Part shown: one piece after another, positions 44,831 to 53,212 of the stretch
Layout of the letters: the number at the start of each line of letters is the position of its first letter
Numbering within the stretch: the stretch's first letter is position 1
Assembly (NCBI RefSeq): GCF_030547245.1
Contig: NZ_JAUOQT010000002.1
Coordinates: 372,001-436,000, forward strand
Reading direction: 5' to 3'
Length of the DNA: 64,000 nt
DNA from: Oceanihabitans sp. 2_MG-2023
GTDB lineage: Bacteria > Bacteroidota > Bacteroidia > Flavobacteriales > Flavobacteriaceae
Notes under the pieces: generated by a model
What the model was told of the DNA's origin: nothing
Databases searched by the model: none
What the model saw: the letters and a program-made list of their open reading frames with translations, nothing else
Position numbers and translations under genes: made by a program

Positions 44831-45769
44831 ATGAACTGGAAAGTAAAAGCGCTACTCCAAAAAACATTATCGTTTACAAAACTTGGTGATGCACTAAATC
44901 ATATTCCAGCAACTTTAAATAAAAACTATCACTACAATGTTGCTATATACCAAACCTATGAGTGTATACGAAAATTTAGTTACTGCTCCATAGACCTTAG
45001 TAAAAACAAAACCGCTTTAGATTTTGGTACTGGATATTCTTTAATTTCATCCATTGTATTGTCCTTATTAGGTTTTCAAAAAATTATTACTGTAGACATT
45101 ACAAAAGACATTTCATTTTCTACTTTAAAAAAACAAGTCCATTATTTAGACCATCCAGAAGCTTTAAAATTAATTGTGTCTAAAAGTATTTACACAAAAA
45201 AAGAAATTCTAGAAAAAATAAACACGATTAAAAAAGCCACTCGATTAGAAGCTGTTTTCAACCTAGGAAATATTGAATATATCGCTCCATACACTTTTAA
45301 AACGCTGTATAAATATTCTAAAAAAATCGATTATATTGCATCACAAGTTGTTTTAGAACATGTTCCTCGAGAGATTTTAGAGCAACTATTTAAATTCAAA
45401 AAAGAAGTTTTACAGAAAGATCAATTTTGTGTGCATACTATTAACTTTATAGATCACTTTACAAATCCTGGCTTTTTTCAAGATTCTTCTATTTCTGAGT
45501 TTAACTTTTTAAAATACTCCAATAAATATTGGAAGTTTTGGGCAGGAAACTCGATAGCATATACCAATAGGCTATCCTATTTATATTACCTTGAGCTTTG
45601 TAAAAAAGAGAATTTAAAGGTATTGGATTTTATTGGCGAAAATTATAAAGAGAAAATAAAATTAGAGGTAACACAAATACATTCCGATATTTTAAGAAAC
45701 TACAATCCTAAAATAAACATCGAAGATATAATGAAATACCAAAGAGGAACTTTAATAATTTCAAAGTAA
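44831..45769 (+). CDS. Predicted SAM-dependent methyltransferase (divergent)
   Basis: A 312-residue protein with a glycine-rich SAM-binding turn ALDFGTGYSLISSIVLSLLG (about 58-77) and an acidic end of strand 2 (VDITKD). The stretch DYIASQVVLEHVPREILEQL resembles strand 4 and the VLEHV motif of class I methyltransferases. The region following (HTINFIDHFTNPGFFQD) is typical of putative sugar O-methyltransferases. The acceptor is unknown. It lies six bases behind the first radical SAM gene and four ahead of the next methyltransferase, inside the eight-gene unit. Confidence 0.78.
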   Translation: MNWKVKALLQKTLSFTKLGDALNHIPATLNKNYHYNVAIYQTYECIRKFSYCSIDLSKNKTALDFGTGYSLISSIVLSLLGFQKIITVDITKDISFSTLKKQVHYLDHPEALKLIVSKSIYTKKEILEKINTIKKATRLEAVFNLGNIEYIAPYTFKTLYKYSKKIDYIASQVVLEHVPREILEQLFKFKKEVLQKDQFCVHTINFIDHFTNPGFFQDSSISEFNFLKYSNKYWKFWAGNSIAYTNRLSYLYYLELCKKENLKVLDFIGENYKEKIKLEVTQIHSDILRNYNPKINIEDIMKYQRGTLIISK

Positions 45770-45772
45770 GAA

Positions 45773-46573
45773 ATGAAAGCAGATTTTGACATAGCAGCAA
45801 ATAAATACGATGATATTTTTACATTTTCCAATATTGGTAAAGCACAACGTAATCTAGTATTTAAAAATGTAGATCCATATCTTCATTCCGAAAAAAACCT
45901 TTCAATTCTAGAAATTAATTGTGGCACTGGAGAAGATGCTATTCAATTTGCTAAACTTGACCACGAAGTACATGCTACAGATATTTCTGAAGGGATGATT
46001 AATGTAGCAAAAGCCAAAACGAAACTTAAAAACATAACATTTACTGTTCAAGATATTAATACCATAACCGAACAAACCTTTACTAAAAAGTTTGATATTA
46101 TTTTTTCTAATTTCGGTGGCTTAAACTGTTTATCTAAAATACAATTGGAAGATTTTTTCAATACCGCTAATACATTATTAAATCCTAACGGAAAATTAAT
46201 ACTAGTATTAATGCCAAAACAATGCATTTGGGAACAAATCTATTTTTCATTAAAAGGAGATTTTAAAAAAGCAAAAAGAAGAAATACAGATAAAAGCGTA
46301 GATGCGAATGTGGATGGTATATTTGTAAAAACATGGTACTACAATCCAAAAGACATTTTATCTTTAACAAGCACTTTATTTAAAAAAGAAAAAATAAAAC
46401 CCATTGGAATTACGATTCCTCCTTCTTATCTTGAAAATTCAATTTTGGCAAAAAATCCTTTATTATCTATTTTTAAAAGTATTGATAGTGTAATTACAGG
46501 AGAATTCTGGGCAAAATATGCAGATCATTTTTATATAGAACTATCAACAAAAGCGAAACACAACCAAGCATAA
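45773..46573 (+). CDS. Class I SAM-dependent methyltransferase
   Basis: The 266-residue protein has a canonical methyltransferase_11/25 domain: motif I ILEINCGTGEDAIQFAKLD (about 43-61), the acidic strand-2 end VHATDISEGMINVAKAK, and motif IV FDIIFSNFGGLNCLSK (about 110-125). The C-terminal third is an acceptor-specific part (IWEQIYFSLKGDFKKAKRR). The substrate is unknown. Its stop overlaps the ATG of the following radical SAM gene by one base, showing translational coupling. Confidence 0.9.
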   Translation: MKADFDIAANKYDDIFTFSNIGKAQRNLVFKNVDPYLHSEKNLSILEINCGTGEDAIQFAKLDHEVHATDISEGMINVAKAKTKLKNITFTVQDINTITEQTFTKKFDIIFSNFGGLNCLSKIQLEDFFNTANTLLNPNGKLILVLMPKQCIWEQIYFSLKGDFKKAKRRNTDKSVDANVDGIFVKTWYYNPKDILSLTSTLFKKEKIKPIGITIPPSYLENSILAKNPLLSIFKSIDSVITGEFWAKYADHFYIELSTKAKHNQA

Positions 46574-47958
46574 TGAGCATTATATTAACACATGCCTATT
46601 ATTTATTCGAAGACCCAAAAGAGCAACTAATCATGAGGCCTTATGCACCGTTAGGCCTATTATATATTTCTGCTTATTTAAATGAAAATCATATAGAAAA
46701 CCACTTGTATGACACTACCTTTTACTCCAAAGAAGAACAATTAAATTTTATTGAAAAAAAACAGCCGAAAGCCATTGCAATTTACACCAATTTGATGACT
46801 AAAATTAATGTTATCAAACTAGTAAATATCTTAAAAAAGGATGCCAAATACGGTTTCCCAAAAATTATTTTAGGCGGACCAGATATTACCTATAATTGCG
46901 AAAACTACCTCAACACAGGAGTCGACTTTTTAATTATTGGGGAAGGTGAACAAACAACATTAGAGCTATATCAAGCTATTGCTAATAATAAAAATTATAG
47001 CGACATACCAGGAATTGCTTATTTAGAAAATGGAAGTGTTAAAAAAACAGCACCAAGAGTAAAAATGAAAAGTCTCGAGCTTTTACCGTTACCAAATAGA
47101 GCGGCAATTCCAGTAGAAAAATACTTAGACACCTGGAAAACACATCATGGAAAAAGCTCCATGACTATTAGCACACAACGCGGTTGCCCTTATACTTGTA
47201 AATGGTGTAGCACTGCGGTATACGGACAAAGTTACCGAAGAAGACCTGCAAACATGGTTGCTCAAGAGTTAAAAATGCTGAAAGAAACCTATAGCCCAGA
47301 TAGTATTTGGTTTGTAGACGATGTATTTACCGTTAGCCATAAATGGATTAAAAGTTTTCACGAAGAAGTATTAAAACAAGATGCAATTATTCCTTTTGAA
47401 TGTATCACAAGAGCAGAAAGATTAGACGATGAAATATTGCAATTACTAAAAGAAGCTGGTTGTTTTAGAATTTGGATTGGTGCCGAATCTGGTTCTCAAA
47501 AAATTATCGATGCCATGGATCGTCGTGTAGACGTTAATGTGGTAAAAGAAGCCATTCAAAAAACCAATGCTTTAGGCATAGAAACTGGTACTTTTATTAT
47601 GGTTGGATATCCTGGAGAAGACGAAGAAGACATTAGAGAAACCATCTCCTATTTAAAAGCAGCAAACCCAACACATTTTACAATTACTATTGCATATCCT
47701 ATAAAAGGAACTTCATTATACAATGAAATTGAAAACAAAATAACCGTACAACCAAACTGGGAAACAACAACAGATCGAGAAATAGATTTTAAAAGAACCT
47801 ACTCTCGAAAATATTATGATTTTGCCGTAAGACGAATTGTTAATGAAGTAAACTACAATAAAGAATTACTAAAAGGAAAAGAAAAAAACAGACTCTCTTC
47901 TTTGAAGCTGAAAACAAAATCTATTATAGCAAAAACAGGAATGAAACTATATAAATAA
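46573..47958 (+). CDS. Cobalamin-binding-type radical SAM protein, second copy
   Basis: The 461 residues have the same layout as the enzyme at 43391-44824: an N-terminal B12-type domain (1-145; RPYAPLGLLYISAYLNENH, IILGGPDITYNCENY, IIGEGE), the cluster motif STQRGCPYTCKWCSTA (Cys205, Cys209, Cys212), and WIGAESGSQKIIDAMDRRVD in the barrel. It follows one methyltransferase by overlap and precedes another by two bases. The paralogous pair may act in sequence on one scaffold. C-methylation of a sugar or lipid is a reasonable inference, not shown. Confidence 0.9.
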   Translation: MSIILTHAYYLFEDPKEQLIMRPYAPLGLLYISAYLNENHIENHLYDTTFYSKEEQLNFIEKKQPKAIAIYTNLMTKINVIKLVNILKKDAKYGFPKIILGGPDITYNCENYLNTGVDFLIIGEGEQTTLELYQAIANNKNYSDIPGIAYLENGSVKKTAPRVKMKSLELLPLPNRAAIPVEKYLDTWKTHHGKSSMTISTQRGCPYTCKWCSTAVYGQSYRRRPANMVAQELKMLKETYSPDSIWFVDDVFTVSHKWIKSFHEEVLKQDAIIPFECITRAERLDDEILQLLKEAGCFRIWIGAESGSQKIIDAMDRRVDVNVVKEAIQKTNALGIETGTFIMVGYPGEDEEDIRETISYLKAANPTHFTITIAYPIKGTSLYNEIENKITVQPNWETTTDREIDFKRTYSRKYYDFAVRRIVNEVNYNKELLKGKEKNRLSSLKLKTKSIIAKTGMKLYK

Positions 47959-47960
47959 TC

Positions 47961-48719
47961 ATGAATTTCACTCCTTTAAAAACAAAAAACAATGTACTAT
48001 ATTTAACAGAAGAACTTTCTAGTTTTTCTAATATTTACATCGCAGTAAGAGAAAAAGAAAACCGCATTCTTACCGACAATGAAGTGGCGATTCTACCCTA
48101 TTTAAATCGTTACGAATGGCCATTACGAGAAAAATCTACCGAGCGCTTTATCCAATATATTTCACTTAAAAAAAAGCCTTTAAACATACTAGACCTTGGT
48201 TGTGGTAACGGATGGTTTTCTCATAAAATAGCATGTATAAATGCAAGCAACAATATTCTAGGTTTAGATGTAAACAAAGAAGAGCTTGAGCAAGCATCTC
48301 GTATTTTTAAAAAAGATAATTTACAATTTGCTTATGGCGATATTTTTACGATTTCCAAAAACTATAAAACAAGCTTTGATGTTATAACGCTTAATGGATG
48401 CATACAATATTTTCAAGATTTTAATTTATTATTGCAAGCATTAGTACAACTATTAAAACCGAACGGGGAAATTCATATAATAGATAGTCCCTTTTACAAG
48501 AAAGAAGAACTCGTCGTTGCAAAAAAACGAACAATACAATATTATACACAATTAGGCTTTCCAGAAATGGCATCGCACTATTTTCATCATGAAATAGATA
48601 AATTAGATCGGTTTACTATCTTATATCAAAAAAAAACGAACATTCTAAACAAGATACTCGGTAAAAAAGACTCGCCTTTTTCTTGGTATCGATATTCTAA
48701 ATCAAAGCATGAACAGTAA
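47961..48719 (+). CDS. Class I SAM-dependent methyltransferase
   Basis: The 252-residue protein has motif I ILDLGCGNGWFSHKIACI (about 75-92), LGLDVNKEELEQASRIF (strand 2) and DVITLNGCIQYFQDFNLLLQ (motif IV). An N-terminal extension (YEWPLREKSTERFIQYI) resembles methyltransferases of natural-product and glycolipid clusters. The acceptor is unknown. It is the last methyltransferase of the unit and lies eight bases ahead of the first SGNH gene. Confidence 0.9.
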   Translation: MNFTPLKTKNNVLYLTEELSSFSNIYIAVREKENRILTDNEVAILPYLNRYEWPLREKSTERFIQYISLKKKPLNILDLGCGNGWFSHKIACINASNNILGLDVNKEELEQASRIFKKDNLQFAYGDIFTISKNYKTSFDVITLNGCIQYFQDFNLLLQALVQLLKPNGEIHIIDSPFYKKEELVVAKKRTIQYYTQLGFPEMASHYFHHEIDKLDRFTILYQKKTNILNKILGKKDSPFSWYRYSKSKHEQ

Positions 48720-48727
48720 TAACTAAA

Positions 48728-49813
48728 ATGAAATATTTAAAAATAACATTCTTAAAAAAATTAGCCTTTTCAGGACTTGTTTTTATCATTTTATTAGTAA
48801 TTGCTGAAGTTGTACTTTCTTGGTTTAAAATACTACCTAATGATTATTATACCAACACACCAAATACGAGCCAAAAATATAATGAAAACCCAAGTAAAAT
48901 TGATGGGATTTCAGGATTTTACGAGATAGGATACGATGCTCTAGGTTCGCGATCTGTTTCAGATTATGCAAAGGCAAAACATAAGATTGTTGCTATTGGC
49001 GGAAGCACAACAATATGCTCTGTATTAACTCAAGAAAAAACATGGACTGCTTTATTGGATAAAAAACTAGGAGACTCTTATTGGGTTGGCAACTTTGCTA
49101 GAAGCGGAAATAGTAGTAACCACCATATACTTCAATTACAACACCTTCTGGATAAACCCGAATTAAAAGACACAAAAACAATATTGATGCTAGTTGGAGT
49201 AAATGATTGTCGAGGATACTTAATCGCTCCAGATAAGTATATGCACATGCCAGATTTAGAAGTTAAAAAAAGTGCTTTTATGCATATTCCAAATTCTGAA
49301 TTACCTTTTTTAAGAAAACTAACCTTATTTAAATTGGCTAAAAAAGCAAGACAGAGAATTCTCTTTTTAAGTAAACCTCAAAGGCCTCTTGATTATTTAG
49401 AAACGTTTGAAAACCAAACCAAACCCATTACTAAACTTCCAGAATTAACTGATGGTTTAAATCATTATGAACATAATTTAATAAAAATTATTAAAGAAAC
49501 TAGAAAACGAAATATTTCAATAATTTTCATGACCCAACCTACAATTTGGAAAAAAAACTTATCCGACAAATATAAAACCTTACTTGCAGCAAGAGCTCAT
49601 TACAATAAAACGCCCTTATATACAGGCAAAGCTTTAAATAAAATCATGACAATTTTTAATAAGCGTTTAATGACAGTGTGTGACACCTATAATGTACCAG
49701 TACTTGATTTACAATTACCAAAAAATCAAACTATCTTTTATGATGACATGCATTTTAATGAATCTGGAGCAGAAATTGTTGCAGAAAAAGTATACCAATT
49801 TTTAAAAAACTAA
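48728..49813 (+). CDS. Membrane-anchored SGNH/GDSL hydrolase-like protein, copy 1
   Basis: The 361-residue protein has one N-terminal membrane anchor (about 10-31, LAFSGLVFIILLVIAEVVLS) and a periplasmic SGNH domain. The blocks are AIGGSTTIC with nucleophile Ser93, GNFARSGNSSNHH, LVGVNDCRG (Asn block) and YDDMHFNESG with the Asp/His dyad. Such proteins act as esterases or as acyl transferases on surface polysaccharides. It is a tandem paralogue of the next gene, with the same anchor and Ser93 position. Which acyl group or glycan it uses is unknown. Confidence 0.88.
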   Translation: MKYLKITFLKKLAFSGLVFIILLVIAEVVLSWFKILPNDYYTNTPNTSQKYNENPSKIDGISGFYEIGYDALGSRSVSDYAKAKHKIVAIGGSTTICSVLTQEKTWTALLDKKLGDSYWVGNFARSGNSSNHHILQLQHLLDKPELKDTKTILMLVGVNDCRGYLIAPDKYMHMPDLEVKKSAFMHIPNSELPFLRKLTLFKLAKKARQRILFLSKPQRPLDYLETFENQTKPITKLPELTDGLNHYEHNLIKIIKETRKRNISIIFMTQPTIWKKNLSDKYKTLLAARAHYNKTPLYTGKALNKIMTIFNKRLMTVCDTYNVPVLDLQLPKNQTIFYDDMHFNESGAEIVAEKVYQFLKN

Positions 49814-49816
49814 CAC

Positions 49817-50929
49817 ATGAAATACATCACCATTCCTTCCTTTAAAAAACTAGCATTTATGGGACTTGTTTTTATCATTTTATTAATAATAGCCGAAATA
49901 GTACTCTCTTGGCTTAAAATATTTCCTGATGACTATTACACCATGACTCCAAATTCTGGTTTTACATGGACTATAACCCCAAATGAAATTATTGGTATTC
50001 AAGGGGATTCTGAAATTGCTTTCGATGCAATAGGAGCTCGATCAATTTCTAACCTAGAAGATAAAAAAAATAAAATAGTCGTTTTTGGAGGAAGTACTAC
50101 TGCATGTTTTGCTTTAACACAACAATTAACATGGCCAGCATTACTTGAAAAAAAATTAGGTGACACGTACTGGGTTGGTAATTTTGGTAGACCAGGAAAC
50201 AGTAGCAACCATCATACATTACAATTTAAACACATCTTAGAAAAACCAGAATTAAAAGAAGTTAAAACCGTTTTAATAATGCAAGGGGTTAATGACTTTG
50301 TAGGCTCACTAGTTTCTAAAGAAAGGTATATAAACTCAGACACCAAAACGCTTACTAAGTTCGCTTTTCAACACACACCTGAAGATCATCTTCCTTTTCA
50401 TAAAAAATTAACGCTATACAAACTAGCTGTAAGTGCTAAAAATAAAATAAAATTTCAGCTTAAACATAAAGAACACTTAACCAAAGCGGTAGCTTCTATA
50501 ACAAACTTAAGACATAATGCGGAACTAACTAATGAACTACCAGATGTAACAGAAAGTTTAAATCATTATGAAAAAAACACGTTGGAATTAATTCGTCTAG
50601 CGAAAGCAAAAGGAATACATTTAATTTTTATCCAACAAGCTACTATGTGGAAACCAGATTTAGAAGAAGAGTACGAAAAACTACTACTAACAAGTGGTTT
50701 TGAAAACAATAATGGTTTTTATAGCACTACAGCATTGTATCATGGCATGGAGATTTTTAACGAAAAATTAAAAAACATATGTAAGCAAAACAACGTAGAA
50801 TTTATAGATTTAGACTTACCAAAAACAACGGAATCTTTTTATGACGATTTCCATTTTAATGAATCTGGTGCAAGACTTGTTTCCGATCGAGTTTTTACAG
50901 CATTAACAACAAAAGGGCTTTTAAAATAA
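49817..50929 (+). CDS. Membrane-anchored SGNH/GDSL hydrolase-like protein, copy 2
   Basis: The 370-residue paralogue of the preceding gene starts three bases after its stop. The anchor LAFMGLVFIILLIIAEIVLS is nearly identical. The catalytic blocks are VFGGSTTACF with Ser93, GNFGRPGNSSNHH, MQGVNDFVG and YDDFHFNESG. A middle stretch (residues about 200-300) is more diverged and somewhat longer, which suggests a changed substrate. It is the last gene of the eight-gene forward unit and converges with the radical SAM gene at 50950-52368. Confidence 0.88.
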   Translation: MKYITIPSFKKLAFMGLVFIILLIIAEIVLSWLKIFPDDYYTMTPNSGFTWTITPNEIIGIQGDSEIAFDAIGARSISNLEDKKNKIVVFGGSTTACFALTQQLTWPALLEKKLGDTYWVGNFGRPGNSSNHHTLQFKHILEKPELKEVKTVLIMQGVNDFVGSLVSKERYINSDTKTLTKFAFQHTPEDHLPFHKKLTLYKLAVSAKNKIKFQLKHKEHLTKAVASITNLRHNAELTNELPDVTESLNHYEKNTLELIRLAKAKGIHLIFIQQATMWKPDLEEEYEKLLLTSGFENNNGFYSTTALYHGMEIFNEKLKNICKQNNVEFIDLDLPKTTESFYDDFHFNESGARLVSDRVFTALTTKGLLK

Positions 50930-50949
50930 TATAAAATCAATTATCGAGA

Positions 50950-52368
50950 TTATGCTAATTGTTGCTTCTTAAAAAAGGTGTCTACCAACTTCTTCTCGAC
51001 TGGGAAATTGAAGAATTTGTATTTACATCGCAACCTTGCCAATAGTTGTAAAGGCAAATAAATTACTTTTTGTTTAGAATAGGCAAATTTTAAGTAGAAT
51101 TTAAATTTTTCAAAAAAATCATACTTCTCTTTACTAACCCATGGGCCAGTAGAACCTACAAAATCAAAATCGGACCATTCATGCACTGTCTCTGGTAATT
51201 TATAACCTTGTTTCACTACATTATCTGTAATGGTTGTGCCTGGATATGGTTTAAAGTAAAAAATTGGAGTTCTAAAATTAGGATGCATACTATTTAACTC
51301 TAAAGCAACTTTAACCGTTTCTGTAATACTCTCGTCTGATTCTTCTGGAAACCCAACAATAAAAGGAAATTGAACAGCAATACCAATATCTCTGCAACGT
51401 TCGGCACACATATAAACTTGCTCTAATTTGATATCTTTTTTTAGCCAATCCATCATCACCTGCGAACCAGATTCAACACCAATTAACAATCTTCGTAATC
51501 CAGATTTTGCACAAATTTTAAAATCTTCAATCGTCATTCTCGAGCCTTGATCTGCTCGCATAGTAGCTGCCCAAGTAAAATTTAAGCCTTTTTCTATAAT
51601 ACGTTCCGATATTTCAATAACGCGATCTCGATAGGTAAAATAAGTCTCATCTTGTAAGTTAACATCGGTAAACTTATATTTTTTGTGCAATTCTTCTAAC
51701 TTATCCACCATAATTTCTGGCGAAACAGCAGTCCATTTTCTATTATACACAAATGGATCAGCACAAAAAGAGCATCTAAAAAAACATCCCGTAGAAGAAA
51801 TATAATCTAGTTGCCTTCTTCCTTTCTTCTCAAAATATTTCTCAACATCAATCAGTTCATAATTAACATTCGCAAAGGCATCCATTTTCACAATAGTTCT
51901 TGGAGGGTTTTTAATAATTTCACCTTCCGCATTACGATAGCATATTCCTTTTACAGCAGCTAAATCTGTATTATTATCGAAGGCATCCACCAATTCTTTA
52001 AATGCATCTTCTCCTTGCCCTTGTACGGTTACATCTATACTTATCTCATCTATTAACGTTTGCTTTGGAAATAGTGAAGTATGCCAACCTCCCCAAACAA
52101 TAGGTAAATCTTTTTTAAGTTTTTTTACAGCTTGTGTTACCGTTACCGCATCTTTTATAGGCTTTCCAGTAAGTACTGTTAAACCAAAACATATCGCATC
52201 ATCCAAATGACTTTTAATCGTTTCCATTGGGTTTTCATCAATTCTCCCATCAATAATTATCACCTCATATTTTTCTGGGTCTAATACAGATCCTACTGCT
52301 ATTAACGCCAGTGGCATATCAAAAAAAACGGCTATTGGATTGTATAAAAGAATTTTTTTTCGCTTCAA
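50950..52368 (-). CDS. Cobalamin-binding-type radical SAM protein, third copy
   Basis: The 472 residues have an N-terminal B12-type domain (1-145; MPLALIAVGSVLDPEKYEV, VWGGWHTSLFPKQTL with a His in the GGWHTS turn, QGQGEDAFKEL), then SSTGCFFRCSFCADPF (Cys195, Cys199, Cys202) and LLIGVESGSQVMMDWLKKD. The sequence differs clearly from the two forward copies, so it probably has a different role. It is on the opposite strand, behind a GT2 gene with a 34-base gap, and these two may form their own transcript. Confidence 0.9.
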   Translation of the reverse strand: MKRKKILLYNPIAVFFDMPLALIAVGSVLDPEKYEVIIIDGRIDENPMETIKSHLDDAICFGLTVLTGKPIKDAVTVTQAVKKLKKDLPIVWGGWHTSLFPKQTLIDEISIDVTVQGQGEDAFKELVDAFDNNTDLAAVKGICYRNAEGEIIKNPPRTIVKMDAFANVNYELIDVEKYFEKKGRRQLDYISSTGCFFRCSFCADPFVYNRKWTAVSPEIMVDKLEELHKKYKFTDVNLQDETYFTYRDRVIEISERIIEKGLNFTWAATMRADQGSRMTIEDFKICAKSGLRRLLIGVESGSQVMMDWLKKDIKLEQVYMCAERCRDIGIAVQFPFIVGFPEESDESITETVKVALELNSMHPNFRTPIFYFKPYPGTTITDNVVKQGYKLPETVHEWSDFDFVGSTGPWVSKEKYDFFEKFKFYLKFAYSKQKVIYLPLQLLARLRCKYKFFNFPVEKKLVDTFFKKQQLA

Positions 52369-52402
52369 AATGATCGTGTTTATTTGTTTTTAAAGATACT
52401 TA

Positions 52403-53143
52403 CTATTTAAATAATAAAAATGTCTTTATTTTCTTTTTATGTAAAAAATATTGCAGAGAAACTTTTAGGACTCCCAATCCATAAGTCATACTTCGATTAA
52501 AATTAATAGAGGAGCTTTCGCTGGAATATTTGGTAGGACAAGTAATCTCAGCAATTTCGAATCCTTTATTAAAAATTTGACAAAGCATCTGATTATCGAA
52601 AATAAAATCATCTGAATTATTCTCTAAAGACAATGCTAGTATCACTTCTTTAGAAAATGCACGAAAACCGGTATGGTATTCCGATAATTTTTGTCCGATA
52701 ACAATATTTTGAAATAAGGTTAAAAAACGATTTGCTATATATTTATACATTGGCATTCCTCCTCGTAAAGCGCCTTTACCCAAAATTCTAGACCCTAAAA
52801 CTACAGGGTAAACATTATTAGCAATTAAATATGCCATAGAATGAATAAGCTTTGGTGTGTATTGATAATCTGGGTGTAACATAATAACAATATCACCACC
52901 CAAAGACAATGCTTTATCATAACAACTTTTTTGATTTGCACCATAGCCTTTATTATGCTTGTGGTGTAAAACATGTTTTAAGCCTAAATTTTTAGCAATT
53001 TCTAGTGTTTTATCGGTGCTATGATCGTCTACTAAAACCACCTCATCTACAATATCAAAAGGAATTTCCTCGTATGTTTTTTGAAGTGTTTCCGAAGCAT
53101 TATAAGCTGGTAAAACAACAATTATTTTTTTTGAATTAATCAT
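52403..53143 (-). CDS. Glycosyltransferase family 2
   Basis: Cytoplasmic or membrane-associated GT-A transferase of 246 residues. Visible motifs are VVLPAYNASETLQKTYEEIP (nucleotide-sugar binding), VDEVVLVDDHSTDKTLEIA with the acidic cluster, NKGYGANQKSCYDKAL, and IVIMLHPDYQYTPKLI with DxD replaced by HPDYQY. The rest (FRAFSKEVILAL, DDFIFDNQML) fits dolichyl-phosphate-mannose-synthase-like GT2 enzymes. It would transfer a sugar to a lipid carrier or a growing glycan. It is divergent from the membrane glycosyltransferase at 53213. Confidence 0.92.
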   Translation of the reverse strand: MINSKKIIVVLPAYNASETLQKTYEEIPFDIVDEVVLVDDHSTDKTLEIAKNLGLKHVLHHKHNKGYGANQKSCYDKALSLGGDIVIMLHPDYQYTPKLIHSMAYLIANNVYPVVLGSRILGKGALRGGMPMYKYIANRFLTLFQNIVIGQKLSEYHTGFRAFSKEVILALSLENNSDDFIFDNQMLCQIFNKGFEIAEITCPTKYSSESSSINFNRSMTYGLGVLKVSLQYFLHKKKIKTFLLFK

Positions 53144-53212
53144 ATAATATCATCCAGTCGACAAAAAAAGAGTCGTTTTTTTTATCCTGGTCAATTTAAC
53201 AACTATATTTAT

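Noticed and set aside
53144-53212. A CGAC/GTCG stem with a T-run between the divergent GT2 and membrane transferase genes
   Set aside because: The stem is only 4 bp, and a terminator between divergent starts makes little sense.
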